From Malus domestica (Eukaryota; Streptophyta; Magnoliopsida; Rosales; Rosaceae), in the NCBI RefSeq assembly GCF_042453785.1, contig NC_091675.1, positions 51,284,501-51,348,500 on the forward strand: DNA of 64,000 nucleotides. The letters run 5' to 3'. The notes beneath the pieces were generated by a model that worked only from the letters and a program-made list of their open reading frames with translations, did no database searches and was not told the origin of the DNA. The translations under genes were made by a program, and so were the position numbers. Numbering within the stretch: the stretch's first letter is position 1; every line of letters starts with the position of its first letter. Shown piece by piece: positions 12,441-24,479 of this stretch.

Positions 12441-12614
12441 TGTGAACCTTCTTTGATTTCCTCACTTTCCATTTGGTGTCCCTCACACGTTGGTGGTTAG
12501 AGAGAAGCTAAAATGCTTATGTAAATCCTCCGGCTTCCGAAAGCGTGGATTACCGTGACTAAGTTACCAGCTGATCTTTTTATTTTTTTATAAAGAATAA
12601 ATAAATAAAGATAA

Positions 12615-13480
12615 AGAGTCCATAATACAATTATATTCTACTTGAAATGGTTGAGACGTGATTTACAAAATGTAAACAGCATCTATCTTTTTAATAAAGA
12701 TAGAATCCACAATATAATTAGATTCTACTTAAGATAATTTAGACGTTAAATGCAGAATGTGTACTATCTAATATTTCTCCATTAAGTGGGTGCCAAATAA
12801 AAAAGGAAACAAGTTTCTTGAAAAGACATGTATGAAGTAAAATTTTAAGCAATGTGTATTTTAATTTTTTTTTTTATATTATCCATTTTTCTAATCTCAC
12901 ACTAATGTCGATCAATTTTTCATCCAAAATAACCATGCACAAGTCACATTACTTGCGTTTATGTTTTATTATGGACCTTTTCAACTCCCTACAACCCATT
13001 TCACAAGTTTTTTTGGGGTAAAATTTATTAGGCTTTCTCGTTAAAGTCTAGAGGCACAACAAACGCTCAAGACAAAAGATCGATACATGATGTCATAAAT
13101 TGACACTTTTACACTTTGCAAGTGCATATGTAGCTATTATATATAACGACAAGGGTACAATTTTCATTACGAAAAATTCTTATTTGTTCATGTAAAAATA
13201 AACCAACATAGTGCTAAGTTGGAAAAGTAAAATTAATGTTTAAACTTAAGAGAGGCCAAAAGTGTAGGAACTCATAACTCAATGGCAGTAAAATGTCAAA
13301 TTATAAAAGTCAAGGACCAAAATGTTACTGACCCTATATAGATGGGTGCAAAGTGAAACCCTTTAATATTTTAAGACTCCGTAGAGCAAAGAGAAAGAAA
13401 GCGAGTGCCAAATCTAACATTTGGTCACAGTACAACAACAACAACAAAACCTTATTCCATTAAATAGGGTTGGCCTTATG
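12615..13480. repeat. Duplicated repeat, copy B (uninterrupted, 866 bp)
   Basis: This is the continuous version of the repeat that is split in copy A (5108-5640, 10129-10279, 12211-12440). At 13241-13248 it carries TAAACTTA once only, the unoccupied equivalent of the MULE insertion site. There are no terminal inverted repeats, open frames or LTR signs, so the class is unknown; it may be an old segmental duplication. It ends about 100 bp from the stop codon of RPN2. Confidence 0.8.
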
Positions 13481-13586
13481 AATCCTAAAACCCCATTGCG
13501 CTTGACTTTGCATCAAAGTCTTCCGTTAGCACCAAGAGGGGAAAATACTCGACTCAACCTTGTATATAACACGCTTTTTGCCTCCT

Positions 13587-15599
13587 TCATTGATTAGAAG
13601 TGTATTCAAAAGGCTGAGGTGGCTGAGGTTCCTCATCAACAGCCATGGTCGATGCAGAATCCTGCTGTCCGGTTGCTGATACACCACCAGCTGCAGATGC
13701 TGTAGAAGACGGAGTGTCGGTAAGTGAAAGCACCTCGGGCTCAGTAGGTCGCAGGTCTCTCAAGAGAACAAACCCCGAAGGTGCTAACTTAATGGGCACG
13801 TATCTACTTTCTTCCAGAAATTTGATATATTTCTCCTGAGAAGGAACCACCCTAGCAGGGTTCGTTAAAATCTCAAAAGAAGGCTCAGGCTCTGATTTCT
13901 TTTCCGCTTGGCCATCAACCTGGCAAAAGGATGGATCAGAAACTAAAAGACAGTAAAGTACATGGATCTAATCATAGTTCATTTTCTTCCAATAGTAACC
14001 ACTGTTTGTGTGTCCTGTGTATAGATAAGACAACTTGATGATTATGGAATATAAACCGAGCAACTTTCGGAAGAAACATAAACCGTAAACATTGAACTTT
14101 CTGAAATTGCGTAAGAGGAAGCGGTGAGACAGGACTTACCTGCATTGAATCCCCATCCTTCTCACTTGATTTTCCTTTCTCATTCTTTGCTCTGGAAGAT
14201 GAAGCCTCCACCCCGGATAATTTTCCAGCATTTGCCTTCTGGTCTGCTTCTTTCTTGGCCTTAGCTTTGCTGGCCTTTGCTGATGTTGACAATACAGCAG
14301 TGGGGAGTTTTACAGCCGATGTGGCAGTTGGCACAGTGGTCGGTTTAGGATATTCAAACAGCGAAGGTTTTGCATGTGACATGAACTCAAACTTTGGCAC
14401 TTTCAGGTCAGAGTTCAGTCCTATCAAAGCTGTTGGTGAGAATGCCAAGCTTATGAAATAAATGAGAGGATACCAATACCAATACTGGCTGAAAACAGCA
14501 AGGCCAACAACTGCGGTGACCTTATCATGTTTTGTCTTAGAAAGTAATCTTATGGTCACGTTCCTTCCACCAGCATCGAGAATTCCGGAGGCCAAGATTG
14601 CTCCCATTTTGCTCATGGTGTCCTCATGCTTATCAAGAATAATTCTCTCCAATTGCCGCCTATAGTTAAAAAACAGAACCAAAAATAAAACAAGTTAACT
14701 CGATTTTCTAAATTTCAGACATCATTGGAAGTAAATGATAACTATATTTTATCTATATATGACTCCATGTGGGACTCAACCAATGTTACGGTCCAATGTT
14801 CTGAACAGTCCACTTTCTTGGTCTCCATCAAAAGATCATCCTTACAACTAATCAGCCAAATCAAAATTTGTTTGACTATAGTATCATCACACAATGATTT
14901 CAATGTCTATCACAACTATTCATCTATTTATTTGATCAGTCAGATAACTTAATGACTTTCAATTTGGCCGACTTTTCGTAAAGATGATATTGGATGGAAA
15001 CCTAAAGAGTAAATGGTTCTACTCATTAGACCACAATGTGGCTGGATCCCACAACGTTATCCCTAGAAATTGCTATAAAAGGAATCCCTCATATGAAGCT
15101 ACCCCTATCGATAGACATATACATAAATATACAATCAGTCTTTCCAAGGATCAAATGATTAACAACTTCCAATTCGGATAAACTTTTGCCATGGAGATCT
15201 TTGAATGGGTATTCAATAGAAAGATGGTTCAGAATACTGAACTATAATGAAGGTTAAGCCCCACAAGCGATCCTCCTTTTTCTGCAAAGCTAAATCCCTC
15301 CTTCAAAGCTCCCTATGTGTGTGCATGTTTGGTATATGTATAGTTGTATACACGGTAGAAAGGGACCATAACCCACTTAAAAATTATCCATAAAATTGCA
15401 AAATTCAGCAAAATGGGAAACCATTTCACCATTTCATTATCATTGTGAGCATTGCAGCACATTATGGTTGCTCTTTATTTTGTCTAGATAGATCCTCATG
15501 ATTTTCAATTTGGTTGGTTTTTCCTATGGTTGATCCTTGAAAAGAAAACCTAAGAAGTAGACAGTTAAGATCATTGGCTTGCACGAGATGTGTGTGTTT

Positions 15600-15630
<31 letters not shown>

Positions 15631-18600
15631 AAAATACAATAACAGTACCTGAAAACTCCTACACGAGAATCACTGGCTTCACTAATCTGGACCATGACCA
15701 TAGCCATTGCAATGAGAGCACCTTGGCGCACAAAATCAACAACATCTGAAGTCAGAGGCTCTAGCAAAGATATGGCCTCACTCAAGCCAGTACCAGCACA
15801 GGAAATGCCTACTGCAAGAGCAGCACCATAACGAACATGCGGGTTGTAAGACTCAGATAGCAGGGAGACAATTCTTGGCGTCTGCAGTTTGTGCAATTTT
15901 GGAGATTCAAAGGCATCATAAGCAAACAAAAAAATAAAATAAAATAGGGCAGCAGCATCAAATTGATTTGGACAGAGCATAGCAATGGACAAATAAGACA
16001 GTACCAACCTGCTCTGGCTCAGAGTACAACACAAACCCAAGTGCTAGAACAGCAGTCCTCCTAACATCATCACTCACATCAGACACAGCAAAATGCAGCA
16101 GCTGACGAATGGCTTTGTTGTTTGCTGTCCCACTGTAGGCCAATGCCAAAGCATACATACCACCATAACGTAGTATAGGATCTTGATCCCTTGTCATCTG
16201 CTCAATTAGTGTGTCTGCTTCTTCTTCTCTTCCATATACTGTCAAGGCAATTCCCAATGCTAACCCCCTGTAACACACTATACAGTTAGTAAAGACCTTA
16301 AGCGTATTATACCTACCACAGATCACAAATTAGCATACTTTGCTCGATAAAATAGTATAGTTATAAGTAAAAGAATGCCGAGAGGAAACAATAAAAAGAT
16401 AAAGCAATTCTCTATACCTGATGATCTTTTCATGTTGTGTCTCATGTGCATAAACAAGCATCTCACTAGCCTTCTCACTTGCAGTTCCAACCATAAGCAA
16501 ACCCATACTAATCCCAGCAGCTTCACCTGCAACAGCACTGTCAGTATACAGCACATTTTTAATGTCATCATAGATCTCTTCGTCAGCAGTTCCTAAAGCT
16601 GATAAGCCAAGACCTAAGCATGCACCATGTTGAATAACCTGCATCAATAGATCTCCCATTAGAAAATTTTGGCAATATACCAAATATGCACAAAAAGATA
16701 TCATCGCTGATTTACAAAGTACACACCTCTACATTGGTACTACGTAGGCTATCACGGAGGAATTCTTTGATGCCCTCGCCATGGTTGGCATGAATAAGAC
16801 CCAAAGCATACAGAGCACCGCCTTCTGAGTACGGACTGCCACCGCCACCACCAGCACCACCCTGAGGCAAGTAAGGTGCCATCAGAGATCTTCCTTGCTG
16901 CAAGTGGCCTCTGTGAATAACACCTAACCCTGCTGTTGCACTGAATTTTGCCCAATTTGTGGCTCTGCTCAACCAGTCCTGACAATTTAAATTGTTATTG
17001 TCAATATTGATAACAAAGAAATATGCCAATGGAGACGGTGGTCAAATGAAAAACTTAGGAGATGTGCTTTACCAGATTCTCTCTAAGAAATGTGTCCACA
17101 GTCGTTCCAGCATGCATAATTGCATTAGCATAAATGGTTGCACTATGGCATACACTATTTCTCATCTCAACAGACTGCTTTATTGTCTTCAGAATAAGAA
17201 GATCGGACCTATATGCAAATTTCAAAACAGTCAAAACACTTTTCCACCACTCAATTCAGAAGAAACAGAAGTTCTGATGATTGCATTAAAAAACAATAGG
17301 GAAGAAAACAGAAGCCTCACTTGTTATGACTGTACAAAAATTGTAGAGTCAACTGTATTGAAGTCTCGCCAGACAAAATTCCTTTAATTTTTGTTAGCCT
17401 CTCAGAATAGATCACTTCTTTCGGATCTTCGAGCACACTCACATTAGAAGTAGAACCTCCATCTGTCATTTGAACATCCTCAGCAGCAGAACTTTCATTT
17501 GTTGCAGCTTCACTGGCTTCTGGCTGCGCAGCTTCTGATGGCTGAGGCTTGGGAGGTGAGAGGCCATTTCTTACACTTAAGAGAAAAGCTTGGTGTTCAT
17601 TCTCTATGAGATCAAAGGCTACTTGATATGCCAAGAGCGCATCGTCCTTGTTTTCAGAACGCAGAAGCTTTTCCAATATGCTTGCAACACCTTCAGGTTC
17701 ATCTAAGAACATGAGACACTGACAAATGCTCAAATAATCTGGAGAAGGCAGTTTCTGATACACATTTACCAGAAGACGAAGTACCTGTCCCAAAGAACCA
17801 AAGGAGAAACAAAAGTCTCACACTCCAGAAGAACATTTGTAAATGCATGACTTGATTCAAATAACCAACATCTGTGAATGCATGACTTGATACAAATAAT
17901 CAACATAGCAGAAAGCATTGAGGGGTAAAGGATTGGGTGCTTTTCCCTATCAAAGGATTATAGAACAAATCAACAAATCACATTTTTACCGCTAAACTAT
18001 AGCCACTACAATCTAATTAATGTATATAAATGAACCTTTTGTCGAACAAGAAAATTGGCCATAATGAAGAGATAGGATCATCAGATAATCATGAAAATTA
18101 GAGCGTTAACATGTTGTATCAGAGACCCCAATGAGATTAGGAAAAGAAATAGAATCCTTTGAATTTATATAACTAAATAACAAGTGTTTCTTGCCAGAGG
18201 TTTTTGACCTAGACATTTCGACATCACTACTCAAGCCATAACATGCATGTATTGTGTTTTAATTAACTCCACATCATTTAAACGTAATATTATATGAAAT
18301 ACAAAATTATTATGGAACAGAAATCTAAACTACATCGTGAACGTGCAAACACATGTTAAATCTATGCAATGTATTGTACTATCCATGCACACCTTTGTTA
18401 TACATGTATCATGCATCTTTTCTTTAAACACTGCATTTCTGTGCACTTCTCAAGAGAATAAAAAATACATATACTTTTAAAGAGAACAATATAATAAGAC
18501 ACAAGCCTCTTGCCACACTCATATGCGTGTGGCAATTAGCTCTTTTATAACTAAATTTTTTTTTGAACAAAAAAGTTTAAATTTATAATTTGTGTAATTT

Positions 18601-21121
18601 AAAAGAATTAGACAAATATAAAACAATTCAAAAAAGTCAGTAACCACCCACAATGTGTGGAGTGTGTAACTTATTTTAAAATTTTAATTCAAATTTTTTT
18701 CAATTCAAAATGTTATATGATTACTATTTTGTCCTTGATAATTAAATTCTCATTTTGTGAATGTCTGATGGCAACTTTTGGTATTATGAATATTTCACCA
18801 AATTACCCTTCTCCCATTATACATAGAGATGATACTTTCCAGTTTAAACAAATCTACCGTGTTATATACATATATAGCCTCAAGAATCAACAAAAGGTAA
18901 ATGCTTCTACTATCCTTATATCAACGTGTTTAACAAAATGTTAGCCAAAAAAGGAGATACGAAGTCACACATTTTCATGTTATCAAAAGAATCATATGAA
19001 TCTAAAAGTTACAAGCCAACAAGGTATCATCTTACCTCACGTCTATATTCTCTAAGATTAACAAAGGAATGAGAGACATTTATGCAATATGACAAAGTTC
19101 CATGCACATTATCACTTTTTGTGATTGCTTCCTCAAGTATATCCAATCTTCGGCATTCAATTGCAATCCCCATAGCCTGGTGGTACTTTCCATCCACGAT
19201 ACACCTAAAGGGGAAAACAGGTAAGAAAACCAAAGGTACTGAAGTACTGTATTTAAAGACACTAGAGGCCCGCATACTTATTCAGCATTCTCTCTACAAT
19301 TGCCTCCAATCTAGGATCCACATTTGCTGCTTCAGCACTTGATTCTGCTGCCTTAGACTTAAGACTGGCATATTCGTCTATAGCTTTAGCTGAAGAGGAG
19401 CAAACAACCAAATATGTCATGTAAATAAATTGTGGTTGTGTATCCTCAAAATTCCATACAAATCCACTTCTAACAATACTAAATCGGAGATGATGTTCTA
19501 CTAGATCACGAAGCAAAGTTGATTATCTAGTTTGAGATATCTTAAACCTGCTTGCATTGTCCTTTCACAGTTTTCTAACCCTCAAAGTACATCATAGATT
19601 CTACTCATCACAGTCCTCGCTTACAAAGTGAAGTCAGTTTTAATACCTTAGAGTATCATACTTACAAAAATATGCTTACCTAGAAGAGTATGGACATAAT
19701 CAGAATCCTCTGACACATCAAATAACGAACTAGCTCCAAGGGCATAGGAGAGTGAATCATTAAGTTCACCCAAATAATAGAAAACCTGGAGTGAGGAAAA
19801 AATCATGCAAACAAAAGATTGAAGTAGTTAAGCTTACATTCCAGAAGAAAATAGGAAATTTTGCACCCACAAATGAAAAAGAGACACACAAACTTCAAAT
19901 TTAACCTGTCAGATTTGCATGCAAATACTTAGTATTACGAATTCATTGATGTTTTTCAAGAATTTCTTGGCTGTTCGAAGGAAAAAATGCAACCTTACAA
20001 AATTCAGCCAACAGGGCCCAGGTTGCCAATAGATTTTCCCAACCTTATTTGTGTGCAAAATTGCAACCAAATTGATTGATTGAAAAATCACTTTCGAACT
20101 GCCACACTAATTCCAAAAGGTAGGCTGCACAGTTTTTACCTTTGACACAAGCAATGCCGCCAGTTGTCTTTGATGTTGATCAAACTCTTCATCTTCATAC
20201 AAACTTTCTCTGAGAAACAATAAGACATCCTTATAAGTATTTTGTTGGCTCGTATATTACTATTCATGAACCTAGTCTGATTATTCCAAGAATATATCTC
20301 AATGCCTCCAAAAAAAATTCCAGGAGCCATTGACTGATCAAGATTATGGAGGGAGAAAGAATCAAATAAGGAAACCCCTGCCACTGCCAGGGGCACTGAC
20401 TGGACACTGGCAACGAGGAGCAAGTAATATTCTTCCTCAGTTCCTCTTAAGTATCTAGAAAATCAAAGTTTTCGAAAATAACGCAGAAAAACTTAGTTGC
20501 ATTTCTCCATCTCCGTTGTAATATCAATCCAAAGTCTTATTTCTCAACACTGCCTTAAAAGTGCAATTCAACTGCCCAACGCCGAATTGAAGACAATGGA
20601 AACCCCATTATCTGCTTCCATAGCCTACTCCGCCTAAACCATGATCTCAATTACTCCATCCTACACAACGCTCACTCTTCCACCACCACCCACAAAACAA
20701 TTGCAATCCAACACATAAATCCAATTCCGTTCTCATTAAAATAATCCTAATTTCATAACCGGCACTAAGAATTGAAACCCTTATCCCATTCGCACAAAAT
20801 CGAAAACAAAAACAAATTATTCGAGTTCACACGTCCTTTCAACTACTCAATACTCCAAAATACATACACACACAAAAATTCGAACAATTCTTCTCAGAAC
20901 AAGCGAAACACTAACCCTAAATCACAAGCATTCTGAAAAAATAAATAAATAAATAAATGTGTGTGAGAGAGAGAGTACATGACGGGGACGCTGGTGGAGA
21001 TCTCGGGCCAAAAGTTGTCGACCAATTTGTTGAGGTTGGACAAAGCGTGGAGCTTGAGCAAAGGATGGGACTCGTTCAGCATCGCTAGTAGCCCACCGGC
21101 CGAGCTCACCAGAGTCGCCAT
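13587..21121 (-). CDS. RPN2: 26S proteasome non-ATPase regulatory subunit 1 (RPN2)
   Basis: RPN2 is the large toroidal scaffold of the 19S regulatory particle base; with RPN1 and RPN10/RPN13 it helps place ubiquitinated substrates for degradation in cytosol and nucleus. I reconstruct 13 coding exons with GT-AG borders: 20979-21121, 20140-20209, 19680-19785, 19278-19389, 19036-19204, 17321-17784, 17073-17208, 16727-16978, 16418-16638, 16009-16267, 15649-15881, 14140-14659, 13587-13919. They sum to 3018 bp, 1005 residues plus stop, the normal plant RPN2 length, with all phases agreeing. The start [15 protein letters not shown] is the conserved N-terminus. From about residue 395 to 740 there are proteasome/cyclosome repeats (for example [43 protein letters not shown]). 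A Lys/Ala-rich charged linker precedes the C-terminal domain ending FEYTSNQ. No disruption is seen. Introns hold only a GA microsatellite and AT-rich sequence. Confidence 0.97.
15601..15625. repeat. GA microsatellite in an RPN2 intron
   Basis: About twelve GA units lie just downstream (gene sense) of the exon 15649-15881. It is a probable polymorphic marker site with no evident role. Confidence 0.9.
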
Positions 21122-22237
21122 AGCTACACCACCGTACACCGATTAACGCAATTTCCGATGAGGTTCCCTGCGATTGGGGTTTTGCCAGACGCAGATTCGA
21201 AACCAACACTTGAATAATAAGGACACAGAGTGCGGGCTTACTTCGTTTTCTTTTTGTTTTTATGAAATCATTATGAACCCCTGTATGATTTTTTTTGTTA
21301 CATTTAAACCCTCAAAAAGTTAAATAAATAAAAAAATAAAAAAACACTGGCATGACAGAGAGGATGTTGTAGGAAGTAGCTTATGTAACTAGACTGATTG
21401 AAAATTTTCAAGAACTCAGTCGTAACAAAAATATGTGTAAAAAACGTATCTTCATATCCTAATTTATATTTGAATACACAGTCAATGAAGATTAAATGTT
21501 GATAACATATAAATAAAATATCGATGACATAATGAATAAAAATTAACGAAATAACGATCAAATATTAATAATATAATTGTTGGTGCCATAATTCCTCCTG
21601 CGTTTGTGGTAAACTTTGTGATCGAAGGGACTGTGCCATAAAGGGGTTAAATATATGTTAAGTTCTTTTTTATGCCTTAGTGACAAGGACTTTATATTTT
21701 CTTTATGTTAATGCCAGGAACCAAAAACTGATTAGAACTCTATGTCAGTTTGCATTTTTATGTAAAGAGAACGATAGAAAGCAAGACAAACAGATAGAAA
21801 AGTGAAAAACTGAATGTAAGGGCAATGTCAAAGCTTGTCAAATGTTAATCGAAAGAACAATAACTTGCACAAAATAATAACTTGAAAGTACATGATAAAT
21901 ACAAATATTCGAGCCAAGTTTAAACTTATTCGGGCAAGATCAATTGCCAGTTGGGCGAGTTCTTACAAGTACAAGATGTGTTTTGGGAAAAGAATGCTAC
22001 AAGAAACGTAGTAGAGCTATAAAAGTAAGAGTGTTTGAACTACAAAAAGGAATGTATGAAAAGTAAGAATGTTTGAGTTAATATATCTTCTTCCTTTACG
22101 TTGCCTTCTATAGAACCACCTCTTTATTTAAATACTCGAGCTTTTATTCCATTGAAACTACATACTTGCCACATTAAAATACTTTTCTTCTATAAAACTC
22201 GACTGACTAGTCTTCCTTCCATGTGAAAGGGGGTTTT
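21122..22237. other. Intergenic region upstream of RPN2, no gene
   Basis: The first roughly 110 bp would hold the RPN2 5' UTR and core promoter (minus strand). The rest is AT-rich with scattered stops in all frames. I see no protein match, RNA gene or clear transposon end. Confidence 0.6.
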
Positions 22238-22427
22238 TGGGGAATTGGATCCTCTCCTGAGCTTGTGCTCAGGAATTTGTTGACTAGCGCACGTGTGATC
22301 CAACGACTACAATTATTATAACTTTTAAAAGGATTATCTGTTTATAGCAATTTAATCAAAATCCAACGATCCTGGTGCGCTGATGATGAGGCTCATGAGC
22401 ATAAGCTCAGGAGAGGATCTAATTCCG
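22238..22427. mobile_element. MITE with about 33-bp TIRs
   Basis: GGAATTGGATCCTCTCCTGA with following GCTTGTGCTCAGGA is repeated in inverted form at the right end (…TCAGGAGAGGATCTAATTCC). The interior is AT-rich and non-coding. Both flanks are G/T-rich and a clean target duplication could not be assigned, so superfamily is open. Confidence 0.7.
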
Positions 22428-22647
22428 GTTTTTTTCAACCCATAACTTTTGAATTCGTTGGGCTTCGTACTTCCATTTGCCTTCAAATTAAATACCCATC
22501 AGACTTCAGACACAATTCAGTGGGTTGGGCCTTGAACAGACCCATGTTTTCAGGCCTAACAAGGAGTCCCATTTTTGTAAAATCACATACATACCCTTCC
22601 CAAAGACATTTCAGTCGTTTGGATCCCAGCCAACCCTATTATCAGGG

Positions 22648-22872
22648 ATTTGGATCCTCGCCGGATCCCCCTCCCTGGGGATCTTAAGGGATCAATGCAC
22701 ACAGACCGTTGATAAAAAATCGTACGGTCCAAATTAAATTATTTTTATATTTATAAAAGTAAAGTAATCTCGTTTTGCATGAAAAATAAAAAAAAAAATT
22801 ATAACCGCACGATTTTTGATCAACTGTCCATGTACGATCCCCAGACAGGGATCCCGCGAGGATCCAATTCCA
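22648..22872. mobile_element. MITE, 225 bp, with 10-bp flanking repeats
   Basis: The ends form a long imperfect inverted repeat of about 90 bp: ATTTGGATCCTCGCCGGATC at the left, and the complement of GATCCCGCGAGGATCCAATT at the right, followed inward by matching TTGATAAAAAATCG-type sequence. ATTATCAGGG occurs at 22638-22647 and again at 22873-22882. A 9-10-bp duplication and long TIRs suggest a Mutator-type MITE. Confidence 0.8.
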
Positions 22873-23578
22873 ATTATCAGGGCACAAACCCCTTGGCAGA
22901 GCAAACAGAAGAAAGCAAGTAAAAGCAAAGCCACTTTCTGATTGTGGTGTGCATTTGTGGAATGGGAACCCCAGCTGTCCTCTCCTTAAATTTGCCACAA
23001 AAAGCATAACACAAATTCCACAGATTAAATATCTACCCAACTACTTAAATATCTACCTAACTACCGTAATCAATGTCAACCCTTGCATCCATTTTAATCC
23101 ATACGTTCATCCACGCGCCATGTCTCGTGTGGGGCGTGACACTCTCTGTGACATTGAAGACACCGTCATTAGACCATAAAAACGCTGACGTTGAAGCAGT
23201 CCAGCCTTACATAAGTTACCCACCCTATAAGTAACCTGCACGTCATTGTTACTCGCTCACCGTTGATTTACCAATTTTACAAAATCAAGGAGGAGCCAAG
23301 AGTTTGCAAAACACATATTTCATTTTGGATGTTATCCTGTCATTTTCAGGAGGCACTACATTATAGTCTGACACATATCTTTTAGTTTAAGAGAAAATTA
23401 TAATTATTATGTACTCGATTTAATCATATCACCGGTTTAATGGATATTGCAATATTATGTACTCAGTTTAACCATGTTATTGTTCTGCCTAAAGCAAATT
23501 GAGATTCCACTATAAATCAATTGACAATATAAATAACATAATTTATTTATAAGCACATGTAAGGTTCATCTTCTCATC
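22873..23578. other. Intergenic, no gene seen
   Basis: Mixed AT-rich sequence with no sustained reading frame. The short open frame at 22949-23179 has no recognisable domain and unremarkable composition, so I do not call it. Confidence 0.5.
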
Positions 23579-24341
23579 AATGCGAGGATTTATTCGTAAC
23601 AAGCTCTCTCACGTGTGGCGAACTTTCAAGCCTAACATGTGGACAATACAAACAGATTGACATGGAGCAAGTGTGAGCGTTAGGCTTTACACTTGAGACA
23701 ACCTGACTTTAATACTATTAAAAAGTTGAGAATCTATCACACATTATGTCCTATGTTATTAAAACATTTTTATTTTATTAGCATAAAATATAACAATGTG
23801 TTGATGTCGTATAAATCGTTAAATTGTTCTCAACGGTTTCATTTTCTTGATTTGGTGCAACGTTGAGGAGAGAAGAAAACAAAAGTAATAAAGCAATAAG
23901 TTAAATGATGGTCTGAGTCGCTCACTCCCTCAAGTGCTGTCTCCATCTTTTTCCTCTTTCCTTTTTTCCATTCACCAAATATTGAAACTATCAATGCCAG
24001 GATGCATTCGCAAAGCGTTTTTTTACGTGATGAACTTTCAAGTTTAACATATAGACAATATAAATGGGTTGACGTGAAACATGTGTGAGCGTTAGACTTC
24101 ACATTTTGGATAACCTGACTTTGATGTTATAAAAAAAATTGAGATTTTATCACACATTATATGATATACTATTAAAATATATTTATTTTATTAACATAAA
24201 ATATAATAATATGTTCGTGTCATATGCGTTATTCTCGACCATTTCCTTTTGTTGATTTGATGCAACGTTGACGAGAGACCCCGAAGACCGTCTCCATCTT
24301 TTTCCTCTTCCCATTTTTTCGTTCTCCAAATATTGAAAACT
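23579..24341 (+). repeat. Tandem duplication upstream of the bHLH gene
   Basis: Copy 1 (23579-23993) and copy 2 (23994-24341) are diverged direct repeats. Shared landmarks in the same order are a GAACTTTCAAG block, GTGTGAGCGTTAG, a TTATTTTATTA...CATAAAATATAA block, TTGATT...GGTGCAACGTTGA and GTCTCCATCTTTTTCCTCT...CCAAATATTGAAA...CTATCAA. Copy 2 ends about 140 bp before the bHLH start codon, so the duplicated part probably includes promoter and 5' UTR sequence. Confidence 0.8.
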
Positions 24342-24479
24342 ATCAAAAGCTCAGAGAGAAAAGGAAGAACGGACAGAAACAAAAATAGAAAATGATTCAC
24401 TTTTATTATTATTTTAATAACAGTTAAGCAAAGCAAAGAGCTGAGTTTGAGTTTGAGTGTGAGTGTGAGTCCAAGGCAG

